A DNA stretch of 64,000 nucleotides, taken from Patagioenas fasciata (Eukaryota; Chordata; Aves; Columbiformes; Columbidae). The notes under the pieces are model-generated. The model was not told the DNA's origin. It searched no databases and saw only the letters and a program-made list of their open reading frames with translations. The stretch covers positions 1,245,001 through 1,309,000 of the forward strand of contig NW_027288510.1 in the NCBI RefSeq assembly GCF_037038585.1. Reading direction: 5' to 3'. A program made the translations under genes and the position numbers. This document shows, in pieces, positions 25,400 to 35,512 of this stretch. How positions within the stretch are numbered: the stretch's first letter is position 1; every line of letters begins with the position of its first letter.

Positions 25400-28370
25400 G
25401 AGCTAGAGATTTGTCTGTCACTGTGGAAGAGGTGACAGCGGTGTGATCTTTGCCTCCAGACTAATCCCAAAAATATGCCCAAGCTAGAAATGGGTCAAAT
25501 GGGGAAAGGGAATGGGCCTGGACCACAATGGCAAACTGATTGTTCAGAACTCCCAGGAAAAGGGGGGTACCGATATTTGTTGGCATTAACTGATGTTTTT
25601 TCAGGTTGGCCAGAAGCGTTCCCTACCAGGACAGCAAAAGCTTAGGAGGTGACTACAACACTGATACACAAAATAATACCAAGGCTTGGAGGCCCAGCTG
25701 TTAGATCCTCTGATTGAGGGCCACATTTTACTGACGAGTATGTGAAGTCTTTTGCAGAAAACTTTGAAACCATAATAGGAAGGTCCATTTCAAGACCCCC
25801 TGACTGCTACCAATATCGGAGAACAGAATGCCTGGATTCGCCATTCTAGAGTGAAGAAAGCCTGCGAAACACCACGGAGGGTAACCCGGGCGCAACCTGG
25901 AAAACTCTGTTTTTCACAGTCACCTTTTGGTCCTTCTGGGGGACCAGCCTGGGTGGTGCTTCCCGCATTGGGAAGAAGAAACCCAAAAGAACAAACAAGT
26001 AGAATTTCTGGTAGATATGGGGGCAACACTAATGAAAACCTGGACAGAAGAAACTTCAACCCCATGACGGGAGGGGCCTTTTCTTGTTTTGTTAACTACA
26101 GAACCAGCTGTTTGGAGGGCAGAGAAAAGATGGACACACGTCTCTCAAGCTAAAGGACCCCTGACGGAAGAAAGAACCTTGAAAGTATCTCAAGAACCGG
26201 GCAAACTGAAATTGAAGTTGACTCGGGGTTGTAAATGGACTGTGGTATAAGCATATCCACAAAGGGAACTTACCAACAGGATTGTGTAAGAAATGTCTAA
26301 GAATAGAAGATCAGGAAACCAGAGCTCGGTTGAAGATTCCAGTTGCCGCTGGAAGAATAGAAAAAAAATAGCCAAGAATGGTGGGAGGTATTTACTGAAG
26401 GGGTGAATGGGAATTTAGAGAGTCCACCAGTGATGAAAAGAATAGAGTGCAGACAGAGAAATCAAATTCCGTGTTGCTCCTGTTGTTCCTAGGAAGTGAA
26501 GGCCAAGAGTTGGGAAACGATAATCGCCACGCTAACGACAAAAACAGGAAAGGCGGGGACACGGCCCTTGCTGCTGAGAAGACGACGAACTCGGCTGCGG
26601 CTGCAACCTGCTCGGCCAGAGAGCGTGGAAACCTGGACCTGATCCTCTTGCCAGGAGCGGTGACTTATTCTTCCCAACTTAGCCTGGCTAATCCCTGTAC
26701 CAAGTGCTACGAGCGTGTGAGAATAGGAAGACTAACCCAGTATGTTCTACATTATCACACTCGTATTAATTCTGGATGTTATGATAGAACAAAATTGGAG
26801 AAGTGTGAAATCCAAGGGCAGAAATTATGGGTAGCAACTAACCTAGAGAAAAGTGGACTCGCTGTAGGCTCTGCCTCCTGCCCTAGGGGAGAACAGAGCA
26901 TCTGTTTTACACAAGCTGGTAGGAGGGGCTATTCAGATGGAGGGGGAGTGCAAGACAAAACTTGAAACAGAGAGGAGTTTAATAAATGCCCCATAGGAGG
27001 AATGCAAACTTGGAAAGATGGTGAATGGCCTGCACAAAGAATATTTGAATACTATGATCCAGCCACATGGGCCCAAGATGGAAACTGGGGATCCCATACC
27101 CCTATATATATGCTAAACCAAATTATTCGGTTGCAAGCAGTGGTTGAAATAATAAGCAACCAGACGGCTGAGGCACCGAATCTCATAGCGAGACAATTGT
27201 CTCAGACCAGAGCTGCAGTGTACCAAAATCAGGGAGCGTGAGATTGGCTTTTAGCTGAAGAGAGGGGGGCGTCTGTGGGAAACTGAATACTTCGGAGTGT
27301 TGTTTGGAAAGAGATAACGATGGGGAAGCCATAATGAAAATAGCAGAGGAGATAAAACGCGTTGCACATGTACCAGTACAGAAGTGGAATTCTATACTTA
27401 CTAGCCATTGGTGGGGTAACTTATTTGGGGGAGCCTGGTGGAAGAAAATAGGCTTCATGATAGTATGTGCATTTCTGGGTTTACTGTTTGTGCCACGTAT
27501 GACCCCGTGCTTTGTTCGGTTAATACATTCAGTAGTCCAAGCCATGCAAATCTCAGGCACGCCTATAGATCCTGAAATGGCAGCAAAAGGAACGGGGTAT
27601 AAACTAATGATTTTAAAAGATAACACCAAACTGGACCTGGCCATCGCACTGGGAAGAAGAAACCCAAAAGGAAAGCGCTAGGAACTGCAGTGAGCGGGGT
27701 CACCACGCCAAAGAGCGCGAGCTCCCGCTGCAGCCCAACAGATGCCATTGCTGCCGGGGCACCAGCCACCCGGTCATCAGCTGCCCCAGAAGAGCAACAC
27801 GAATGTTTTGTTCAACATGAGAATTTGTTTGTTCTTTGAGGGAGAAAGATAAGTCTTCTCCTGTCGAAGCAGCCTTCTTACTTGTGGTCTGAGAAAAGGT
27901 TAAATAGGGAATCATCATGTTAGTACAAGAATTTACTAACCTTCCCGAAAAGGGGGGAACTGACAGAGGGAACTAACTAACTAACTAACCCATTATGTTA
28001 AGAAAAAACAGAACCTCGTCGAATGCCAAGGTAAGAGGTTTTACTGCACCTAGATGTAAACTTGAGAAGACGAGATAACGAAGATTTACAGCAAAAGGGG
28101 GGAACCAGTCTGATTTCAATCGACTTGGCAGCTTGGGTTCCAGTCCACTCAACATAATGAGCCAAAGGTAAAGAGGTCACTGTGACGAGGCTGAAGGAGC
28201 CTTCATCCAAAGACCCTCCTCAAGACCACCAGATGGCACTGCGCAGGTGCAACAGGGAGGGGTCAAGGAGGAGACTACGGAAATGATCACCTGGGACTCA
28301 TTTTAAGAAGAAGCGGGAAAGGTTATGAATATGTAGAGGCGTTCCTGGGGTCATTATGAATACGTAACAC
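25400..28370 (+). mobile_element. ERV fragment, copy A (gammaretrovirus-like; pol end, env, partial 3' LTR)
   Basis: Plus-strand fossil. In order: integrase core (translated GGYRYLLALTDVFSGWPEAF, about 25,500-25,800), integrase C-terminal region (about 26,000-26,230), env surface part (about 26,450-26,970), env transmembrane part (about 27,000-27,680, with SHWWGNLFGGAWWKK before the membrane segment), a polypurine tract near 27,945 and the start of a 3' LTR to 28,370. The gag and most of pol are absent and no 5' LTR is seen. It is broken, with multiple breaks. The type is class I (gamma-like) by integrase tail and env layout. Close similarity to copies B and C suggests a fairly young family or recent duplication. 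Confidence 0.8.
27945..28370 (+). repeat. Polypurine tract and partial LTR of copy A
   Basis: A purine run (aaaaggggggaa) is followed by tgacagagggaac, the likely LTR start, with a short (AACT)n run. The match with copy B stops at gaatacgtaacac in both copies, so the LTR is cut at the same point. Confidence 0.6.
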
Positions 28371-28439
28371 TTCGGTACCTGCAGTCTGCTGGTTCACTGC
28401 TGGGGCGCAGTGCTAGGGGCGGGAAATATGAAAATAAAC

Positions 28440-28965
28440 CGGAGCAGCAGCGCTCCTGGGGCGGGGGGTGTTCCCTGCAGAGCATCCCCCCGGGAGCCGG
28501 GCCTCGGCTCAGCCCGACCCAAACCCGCCCCACGCCCACCCGGCGGAACCTCAGGAACCAGGGGACAAGTGACCCCACGATGGGGGTGGCCGGGCAGAGA
28601 ACGGGTTCCCTCTGGCTGGGAAAGGGGGGGTTGAGCTGAGGGGGAACGGGAGGTTTGGAAAAGGGGAAGGGGGTTCCCTGGCAGGCAGCGAGGCTGCAGG
28701 GGGTTCCCGTCCCCTCACCCAACCACCCGAGCTCCGCCAGGGGCTGGAGCGCCGCTCCCCGCGGCCGCCGTCCTGTCCGCGCGAGAGACCGCCCCGCCGC
28801 CATCTCTAGTGAGGGCACAGCGGCCGCGCTCTCCCCGCCCCGCCACAGACACCTCATCAGCCACCGCCCGAATGGCGCCGGTACCCGAGCAGGAGGACTC
28901 GAAGGACGTTAACTCCCCCTCCTCGGCGGGGTGCGCCGCCCGCTTCCCAAGAGCGGCTCCCAGAG
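28440..28965. promoter_or_regulatory. Orphan CpG island
   Basis: Highly CpG-rich, with GC boxes and NotI-like sites. It looks like a housekeeping promoter. A minus-strand ATG at about 28,807 (MAAGRSLARTG) reaches a GTGAGG donor near 28,720, and a plus-strand ATG near 28,872 (MAPVPEQEDSK) is also open, but neither is recognised or connects to further exons. It sits between the ERV copy A and RALGDS-like exon 7, where intron 7 of that gene should be. Confidence 0.5.
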
Positions 28966-29078
28966 CGTTCTGGAACAACAGACTTACACCGATATAAGTT
29001 AAAAAACAAACAAACAAACAATGAGAAGCCCAGAACTCTTTCCCCGAGCATTTCAAGTAATACGTATGATCTACATAC

Positions 29079-29203
29079 CGCGTCCATGTATGTCAGCTGT
29101 TCTGCCACCAGGTCTTCTTGGGACAGCGAGAATTCTTCTGGGCCGCTGATCTCCAGTTCCTCTTCCTCGTCCGGGGTGCAGGGAGAAAGGCTGTGGAACG
29201 CGT
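29079..29203 (-). CDS. RALGDS-like exon 7: start of CDC25 domain (residues 362-403)
   Basis: 125 nt, phase 1 to 0, acceptor CTGGCCAG, donor GTATGT. It encodes CTPDEEEELEISGPEEFS and LVAEQLTYMDA. In RALGDS the next residues are (E)LFKKVVPYHCLG, which are found as exon 8 at 44,748, not downstream. Confidence 0.85.
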
Positions 29204-32200
29204 CTGGCCAGCGGGGAAAACACGAGTCAGTGAATTTATACAGAAAACAAGTAATCAAAGCAGGTATTTGGAAAATCACTACATAGAAGAACAGAACATG
29301 CAAAGGGACCTGCCTGGGGTAACGGCCTCACCGTGCTGCATATTTTAGGGAGATAGAGAAGGTCCAGAAGATTAAATGGGCAAAGAGAAGGTAGAAGAAA
29401 AAGAAATAGGGAGAACTGAGCTGTTCAGGGTCTCTTAGCTGAGAAGTGCCTTAACCCATTCACTAACCATTCTTTGGAAAGAACAAACCCACCAACCCCC
29501 CCACAACAACTCCTTATTAACACTGCAGAACTTTGATAATCTGCTTGTCAGCATTTACGCATTCTATACTCTGAAAAACAGCTGAACTGCAAAGAGACAA
29601 GACTGCAATTATACCCCCAAAATATTACGCTGAGAATGCTCTTATGTCCACGTTTCAAGGGAAGAGGAGGAGAAGGGAGAGAGACCAGTTGGAAATTTAA
29701 AACATGCTTTGCTAGTACTACTGATGAGGAGAGAAAGTAATGCAAAATATACTAAACCAATCGTGGCTCCAGCAGCTTCAGGACAGGCCCCCGGACGCCC
29801 TGGGCTGGACTCGGCACTAAACCAGAGCTGGATTCAGGGCTGCAGGGCTGTACAGAATTGATCAGCAGCCTTGGCTGCCGCAGCACTAAGTCTAAACCTG
29901 GGCCTTTTCTGCACACCAGTCCTACCGTTATGCGCTCCAGAGCCAACGGGGTCTGAGAAACACGCAGGTAACGTGAGAAAAATGCATGTAGTAGAACTCA
30001 GTCTGCCTACTAAGGCTGGAAGTTGATTCCAGTACTCATTCACATACCACGTGAGCTCTTACGACTTTTCGGCTCACGGCACAGGAAGCTTTGTGCTCTG
30101 GATAAGGGGATGTGTCAGGCTTGACGCTGGGAGAACACACAGACAGCAGAGAAAGGTACTTTACCATCATTCTCCCATTCTTCATTCTGGAACTGCTCCA
30201 GGAGGTTCTGCACCCTCTTCTCCGGGTCAGAGCCGGGCATGTTCTTCTTCAGATTACTCAGCACCTTCTGCAGACACACGTACTCGGGCGGCTCTCGGAA
30301 ATCGTCGGCACATTGGTCGAGCCAGGCTTGTAAAATCGATGCCATCGCACTGTGAGCAAATTCAGAGAGAACACATGGGTTGTATGCAGCAGGTATTGAT
30401 GCAATCGCATGGATCTGTACCTAATATAACAACAGGAACACTGAGACATTCATCCCCCACGTGAGGGCAGTATGGACACTTCTGTGAGCACAGAATTTAA
30501 TTTGTTCTTTTTAGGCAAGAAATATTATTAAGATAATACTTCATAGGAAACTAAAGGCTGCTTCTTCAATTACACCTTGAGAAACCAGCGCAGTCATTCA
30601 TATTTTCTCTGCGTTGTATTATTGGATGTGTTATGAGACAGCTGATACTTGGCCTTTACACAAGCTCCTTGAAGCAAACAGGGCTGTGAATTGTCAAATG
30701 AAACAACAGCTCTGCTGCCCACGTCCCGCTCCAGCACCGAACCCTGACTGGGGCTCGCTGGGCGCTGCAAAACCAAACTTACGTCCTGAGCACTGTGCTG
30801 GATCCGGGGGAATTCTGGGTTCCATGTTCTTCAGAGCCCGAGATCTCCAGGTTTCCGTATCTGAAAAAATGAGATGGCTGTTTAGAGGAACCTCTACTGA
30901 GCAACCCAAACAGCGTAATCCATATACAATTGGCATAAACATATAGATATTGGCATATTCATATACAATTGGCATGAAGACAAGGGCTTCATGCTGGACA
31001 ATTCCACCGTGGCTGGGGAAGCTGCGGCAGAGATGAAGGGTTTGCACATATCCCCCGTGCACTGGTCTTTTTTTAAGGGACAAGCTGTATTGGTTTTCTT
31101 GTGTCCGTCCCAGTTTGGTTCCTTAGCGGTCAGACCACGCACGCTTTCCCCACCTGGCGCTTAAGCTTTAATGAGATTTGGGATGTGGGCAACGTGCATT
31201 TACACATGGTGTGTTTACGCTGAAATCCTGAATTTTGCAGGATTCTTTTCTGTCAACATCCCCCTGTCGTGTATAATAAATGACGGCTCAGTTTCCATTC
31301 TGTCCCGGCTCTCACCTGTCCAGGAGCAGTTCCAGGACTGTGCTGGTGGAAGCAAAGGCCCTGTACGTGGAGAGGAAGATGCTGATGTATGTGAAGTCAT
31401 TATCGGCAAAGGCCGTCGGAAGCGTCTCCACCAGCTTTTCCAAAGTTCCAGCTTTCAGGGCCCTGCTGTTGCACGTCTCGTCCGGGCTGACAGTGTGTCC
31501 TGCAGGGAACTGGTCCCCTTCAGCCTACAAAGTGGAAACAAAGACAAAGCACAAAACTCAGACAGAAGCCAGAGCCCCGACAGAGCTTGCACAACGAAAC
31601 ACAGATTCCATTCCACCTTTTCACAGGAATAGTCCATCTCTAGTTACTAAACAATTTTGTCGGTTTGGGCTCTCCAAACACCAAATGCTGTATCAAATAC
31701 TGGAGGACAATCAAGACATTTCTTATTGAAACAGCCAAGTGTTTCCAGTGCTTAAGCTGTAATCTCCTGGTTGCCTTTGAAACTGACCATTCTCTCATAA
31801 CAGGGCCAACCATTCAAAAACCCCGGATGCTTTCTTAGCATCCAGAAGTTTAAGAAAGGTTTCTCAGACTTCTTGCAGCATGAAAGATCTAAGTTCCTTC
31901 ACTTACTCCAACCTCTACAAGAAAATACTAAGCAAGGTTTCAAGCTTCTCAGTACTTAAAGGAATTGGTAATAAAGCCCAACTCACTCAAAATGAACAAA
32001 ACCAGTTGTATTCCTTTCAACACGGGTTCTATGAAATTTTCAGTTAGAGCTGCATTTCTCTCAGACACATCCACTACCAGCCAACGCTTTTCAGCTGAAA
32101 AGCCTCCAAATCACTCTACAAATGCAGCATCACTAAGAACTCTTCCCATCAGCTGGAAAATGTACAGGAGGTCAAAAATACTTTCTGCTGTTTCTCCCGG

Positions 32201-34781
32201 TAAAAACAGGAGGCAGAGATGGGAAATCTGCCACTCAAAGTCTCTATACTACCAACCTGGACACTACACCAAAGCAAGTTCTTATTGCCTTGGATCCTGA
32301 AGAAAATGTAGAAACATCGCAACATAACATGAAAGTTCTACCCACCTCCTGACCCTCTGGCTCAAACTGCCACAGCTGCACCGATTGCAATGAAGTGAGG
32401 ACACTTTGATCAGCTGGGGGCTTGGCCACCATGCCAGCTTTACTTACCCCGAGCCATCTTGCTCCTTCGCTGTCAGTCTGCTGGATCTGCGCTCTTCTCA
32501 GGCTGTCGCAGTCAACAGCTCCTTCTTGTGCGTCTTCAGCTCCATCCTCAGTTGTGCTCTGCCAGGAAAAGGGCCAAGAGAAACAAGTCAGAGAGAAAGG
32601 AACATGGTCCCTGCACAAGCGCAGGCTGCAGACACCAGCATGCCAGCACCAGGATCTCACAACACCTCAACAACGCTCACTTCAGTTGCCACTTTTTAGC
32701 TGCCTTCAGTTACCTGGCCCTTTTTGGGCTTTTAACTGAAAGCAGAGAGGAGCTGAGTGCACAACTTACTGCACAAGTCAATGAAAGAGGTAAGAATTAA
32801 ACCAGAGAGTCCAGATCTCCTGAACCCCACCACTAACAGCCGCTGTATTAACATGCTGATACATGTTGAGGAGCAAAGCACTAGAGAATTGAAAACAGAT
32901 GTAACAATTAACTTCAGAAATACATATACTGGTCCCCCTGCAACCACATAATGCTTTTTCTTCATACATACCACTTGAATAATTAAAGTTTCAGGGCTTT
33001 ACTGACTACCATAGCCTTAAGCACAGCAACAACTCAATTAGAAAGGATTTGAGTGCAGTGCAACCAAATCCTGGTTTGGGGTGCTGGGGTTTGGGGTTTT
33101 TTTGGGGGTTGCTTTTCTGGTTTTTTTTTACCTCTTTTAACTCTAAAATATCCCTAAGTCATACAGAACTGTCTGTGCACCAGTGACTTGCCTCTTGAAC
33201 GCTCTGTGGAACCTCCACGTCTTCCCCAGGTTGGTTCCTCACATTTTCTTCCAGGCTCTGTGGAGTCTCCACGTCTTCTTCAGTTGGCTCGCTTGGAGTC
33301 TCCTCTGTGCACTCTGCAGTCTCTGTGTCTTCCTCTGTTGCCTTGCTTAGACCGTTCTCAACGCGCTCTGGAGTCTCTGCGTCTTTGTCTGATACCTTGC
33401 TTGTAGTCTCCACATCTTCCTCTCTTGTCTCGCTTAGAGTCTGCTCAATGCGCTCTGGAGTCTCCTCAACGCGCTCTGGAGGCTCCTCAGTACACTCTGG
33501 GCTCTCCACTTCTTCCTTGGTTGGCTTGGTCAGAGTCTCCTCAAGGCTGTGCAGAGACTCCACATCTTCCTCGTGTCTCTTCTGCCTGGGTGTCCTCCTC
33601 CTTGGTCTTCTCCAGCATCTCCAAAGAGACAGGTTCCGAAAGGGGAAGTTCCGAGCCTGTTAGAAAACAACGGAAAAACAGTTTTGAATTGCAGATAGCA
33701 ACACATTTACTTTTAACGTCCTTGCAAAAGTACCGGGACAAGATCACATGAACCCTGAAATTCAGACACTATTACAATGCAAAAAATAGATAGGATCATA
33801 GAAACATTTTGGTTGGAAGAGACCATCGAGTGCAACCGTCAACCCACCCCTGGCACTGCCCCATGTCCCTCAGGACCTCATCTATGTCCCTTTTAAACCC
33901 CTCCAGGGATGGTGACCCCACCGCTGCCATGGGCAGCCTGTTCCAATGTCTAATAACCCTTTCACAGAATCCCAGAATCCCAGAATGTCAGGGGTTGGAA
34001 GGGACCTGGAAAGCTCATCCAGGAGCAGGAACACCCAGCTGAGGTTCCACAGGAAGGTGTCCAGGCGGGTTTGAATGTCTGCAGAGAAGGAGACTCCACA
34101 ACCCCCATGGGCAGCCTGGGCCAGGCTCTGACACCCTCACCATGAAGAAGTTTCTTGTCAAATTTAAGAGGAACCTTTTGTATCTCAGTTTGTACCCGTC
34201 ACCCCTTGTCCTGTCACTGGTTGTCACTGAGAAGAGCCTGGCTCCATCCTCCTGACACTCACCCTTTACATATTTATAAACATTAATGAGGTCACCCCTC
34301 AGTCTCCTCTTCTCCAGCTCCAGAGCCCCAGCTCCCTCAGCCTTTCCTCACACGGGAGATGCTCCACTCCCTTCAGCATCTTGGTGGCTGCGCTGGACTC
34401 TCTGCAGCAGTTCCCTGTCCTTCTGGAGCTGAGGGGCCACAACTGGACACAATATTCCAGGTGTGGTCTCCCCAGGGCAGAGCAGAGGGGCAGGAGAACC
34501 TCTCTGACCTACTGACCACCCCCTTCTAACCCACCCCGGGTATCATTGGCTTCCTGGCCACAAGGGCCCAGTGCTGGCTCATGGTTTTCCTTCCTCAGTG
34601 TGATATATCACACTATATTTCAAATTTAATCTCTTTTTTTTAGCCATGCCTTTTAAGAAATGAGAAAGCATTACACAAATCCCTTTTATGAAGTGAAACT
34701 GCAAAAAGAACTATTACATTTTTTAGCACTAAAGGGACAATTTACCTGGGGAGGGCGGGCGGCGGGGCCCGGCTCGCTCAT
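29079..34781 (-). CDS. RALGDS-like Ral-GEF, 5' half (exons 1-7)
   Basis: Seven exons on the minus strand splice in phase into about 403 codons. Order: short exon 1 (MSEPGPAARPPQ), a Glu/Thr/Pro-rich repeat exon, a linker exon, then the REM (RasGEF_N) domain (KAGTLEKLVETLPTAF, IFLSTYRAFASTSTVLELLL, WLDQCADDFREPPEY, KNMPGSDPEKRVQNLLEQF), then the start of the CDC25 catalytic domain (SQEDLVAEQLTYMDA). This is the layout of RALGDS, which activates Ral GTPases downstream of Ras. The catalytic remainder should follow at lower coordinates, but an orphan CpG island and an ERV lie there; the matching 3' half is at 44,748-39,762. It differs from RALGDS proper in the N-terminus, so it is probably a paralogue. 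Confidence 0.8.
29630..29950. repeat. LTR-like repeat, relative of 55,135-55,520
   Basis: The order of blocks (purine-rich gaagggagagag, ctactgatgagg, aaaccaatcgtggc, ccagagctggattcag) matches the segment at 55,260-55,450. It is probably an old solo LTR fragment in RALGDS-like intron 6. Confidence 0.4.
30165..30349 (-). CDS. RALGDS-like exon 6: REM domain end (residues 300-362)
   Basis: 185 nt, phase 2 to 1, acceptor GCTCACAG, donor GTAAAG. It encodes ILQAWLDQCADDFREPPEYV and KNMPGSDPEKRVQNLLEQF. Confidence 0.88.
30783..30860 (-). CDS. RALGDS-like exon 5 (residues 274-300)
   Basis: A 78 nt exon, phase 2 to 2, acceptor TTTTTTCAG, donor GTAAGT. It encodes RYGNLEISGSEEHGTQ, the variable linker inside the REM domain. 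Confidence 0.8.
31316..31524 (-). CDS. RALGDS-like exon 4: REM domain (residues 205-274)
   Basis: 209 nt, phase 0 to 2, acceptor CTTTGTAG, donor GTGAGA. It encodes LKAGTLEKLVETLPTAFADN and IFLSTYRAFASTSTVLELLL, diagnostic for RasGEF_N. Confidence 0.88.
32448..32558 (-). CDS. RALGDS-like exon 3 (residues 168-204)
   Basis: 111 nt, phase 0 to 0, acceptor TCCTGGCAG, donor GTAAGT. It encodes DCDSLRRAQIQQTDSEGARW, corresponding to the RALGDS segment just before the REM domain (SLRKVQLH...QRWLG in the mammalian protein). Confidence 0.75.
33192..33656 (-). CDS. RALGDS-like exon 2: acidic Glu/Thr/Pro repeat (residues 13-167)
   Basis: 465 nt, phase 0 to 0, acceptor TTTCTAACAG. After about 30 residues (basic, with RRPRRR) it becomes an acidic array of about 17-20 residue units such as EETPERVEETPERIEQTLSE and EEDVETPQSLEE. 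The array is probably disordered. The donor is GC, not GT (CAAGAG before GCAAGT), a known minor class. In the alternative frame the first 30 residues read as acidic repeat too (EKTKEEDTQAEET), hinting at an old one-base shift near 33,570 or a polymorphism. No RALGDS counterpart is known to me. Confidence 0.6.
33792..33965 (-). mobile_element. CR1 LINE 3' end, about 170 bp
   Basis: Antisense CR1 terminus: aggatcatagaaacattttg, then gaagagaccatcgagtgcaa, cccctccagggatggtgac. It lies in RALGDS-like intron 1 and is followed at once by another CR1 copy. Confidence 0.85.
33966..34605 (-). mobile_element. CR1 LINE fragment, about 640 bp
   Basis: Antisense CR1 of a different subfamily, beginning cacagaatcccagaatccca and continuing through ctccagctccagagccccag to the region near ggcccagtgctggctcatgg. 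It lies tail-to-end next to the preceding CR1. Confidence 0.85.
34746..34781 (-). CDS. RALGDS-like exon 1 (residues 1-12)
   Basis: A 36 nt coding part in the CpG island: MSEPGPAARPPQ, ending CCCCAG before GTAAAT. Its phase fits exon 2. It is chosen as the start because it is the ATG just before the donor in a promoter island; a longer upstream frame is open (to about 35,243) but looks like CpG-rich leader. Confidence 0.6.
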
Positions 34782-35180
34782 ACCCGTCCGCAGCAGGGCC
34801 CGCAGCCGATCCCGCACATGGCGCTGTGTCCGCGTCCGCAGGCAGGGCTGCTGCCGGCTCCGCCAGCCCCGCACTCCCGCTCTCTCTCGCACCGACCGCT
34901 CGCCCCCACGCCAACGGCGGCGACGGCTCCGCCGGCACCACGGCGACCGGACGCGGCCTCGCGGCGGCACGCGCCGCCCGCAGCCGGCCAATCGCAGCTC
35001 GCCGCCGCTCCGCGCGCGCCCCCTTGCCCCGCCCTCAGCCCGCCCGCAGTCCGAGCCCTTGCTCAGCCGGACAAGGCGCCGGGAGCGGGACGGACGGACC
35101 GAGCCGGGAGCGTGGGCATCAGACTGTGCGTGGAACACAACGTGTGCTGCGGCAGAGCCCGGGGCGAGCGCTCCCGGAGC
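34746..35180 (-). promoter_or_regulatory. CpG-island promoter of the RALGDS-like gene
   Basis: Strongly CpG-rich, with GC boxes and an inverted CCAAT (gccaatcgcagc at about 34,987). It contains the likely first coding exon. No TATA box is evident. Confidence 0.6.
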
Positions 35181-35512
35181 TGCTTCACGCACACGCACCA
35201 CGCGCTGGGATTTTACTCCTGGCCCTTTAAAGATTCCTAGCACAATTGCTTACATACAGTTCTGAACTAGATATTCATTCTGTGGCTTAAAGTGTTAGTT
35301 CGTTAGTAGGCTCTTACTATGTAGTTGGTTAACCCTTTAAAATGTTATTTCCCTCTATCAATATAACTTCATAAACAAGTTTCCTAACTTTTTACATAGA
35401 ACTTCACCACCTTTTCCTTTTCCAGGTTCAGAGCCCGTGCCCCATTTGGTTATATCTGTAAACATTAAACATCTTCTCAGCACGAACCACAGCTGCATTT
35501 CTCACAGTTCCC

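Noticed and set aside
33159-33563. Acidic repeat as a separate single-exon gene
   Set aside because: It has good splice sites and phase fit to the Ral-GEF exons on both sides, so it is better explained as exon 2.
34660-35265. 201-codon plus-strand frame in CpG island
   Set aside because: Arg/Pro-rich composition frame antisense to the promoter and first exon of the RALGDS-like gene.
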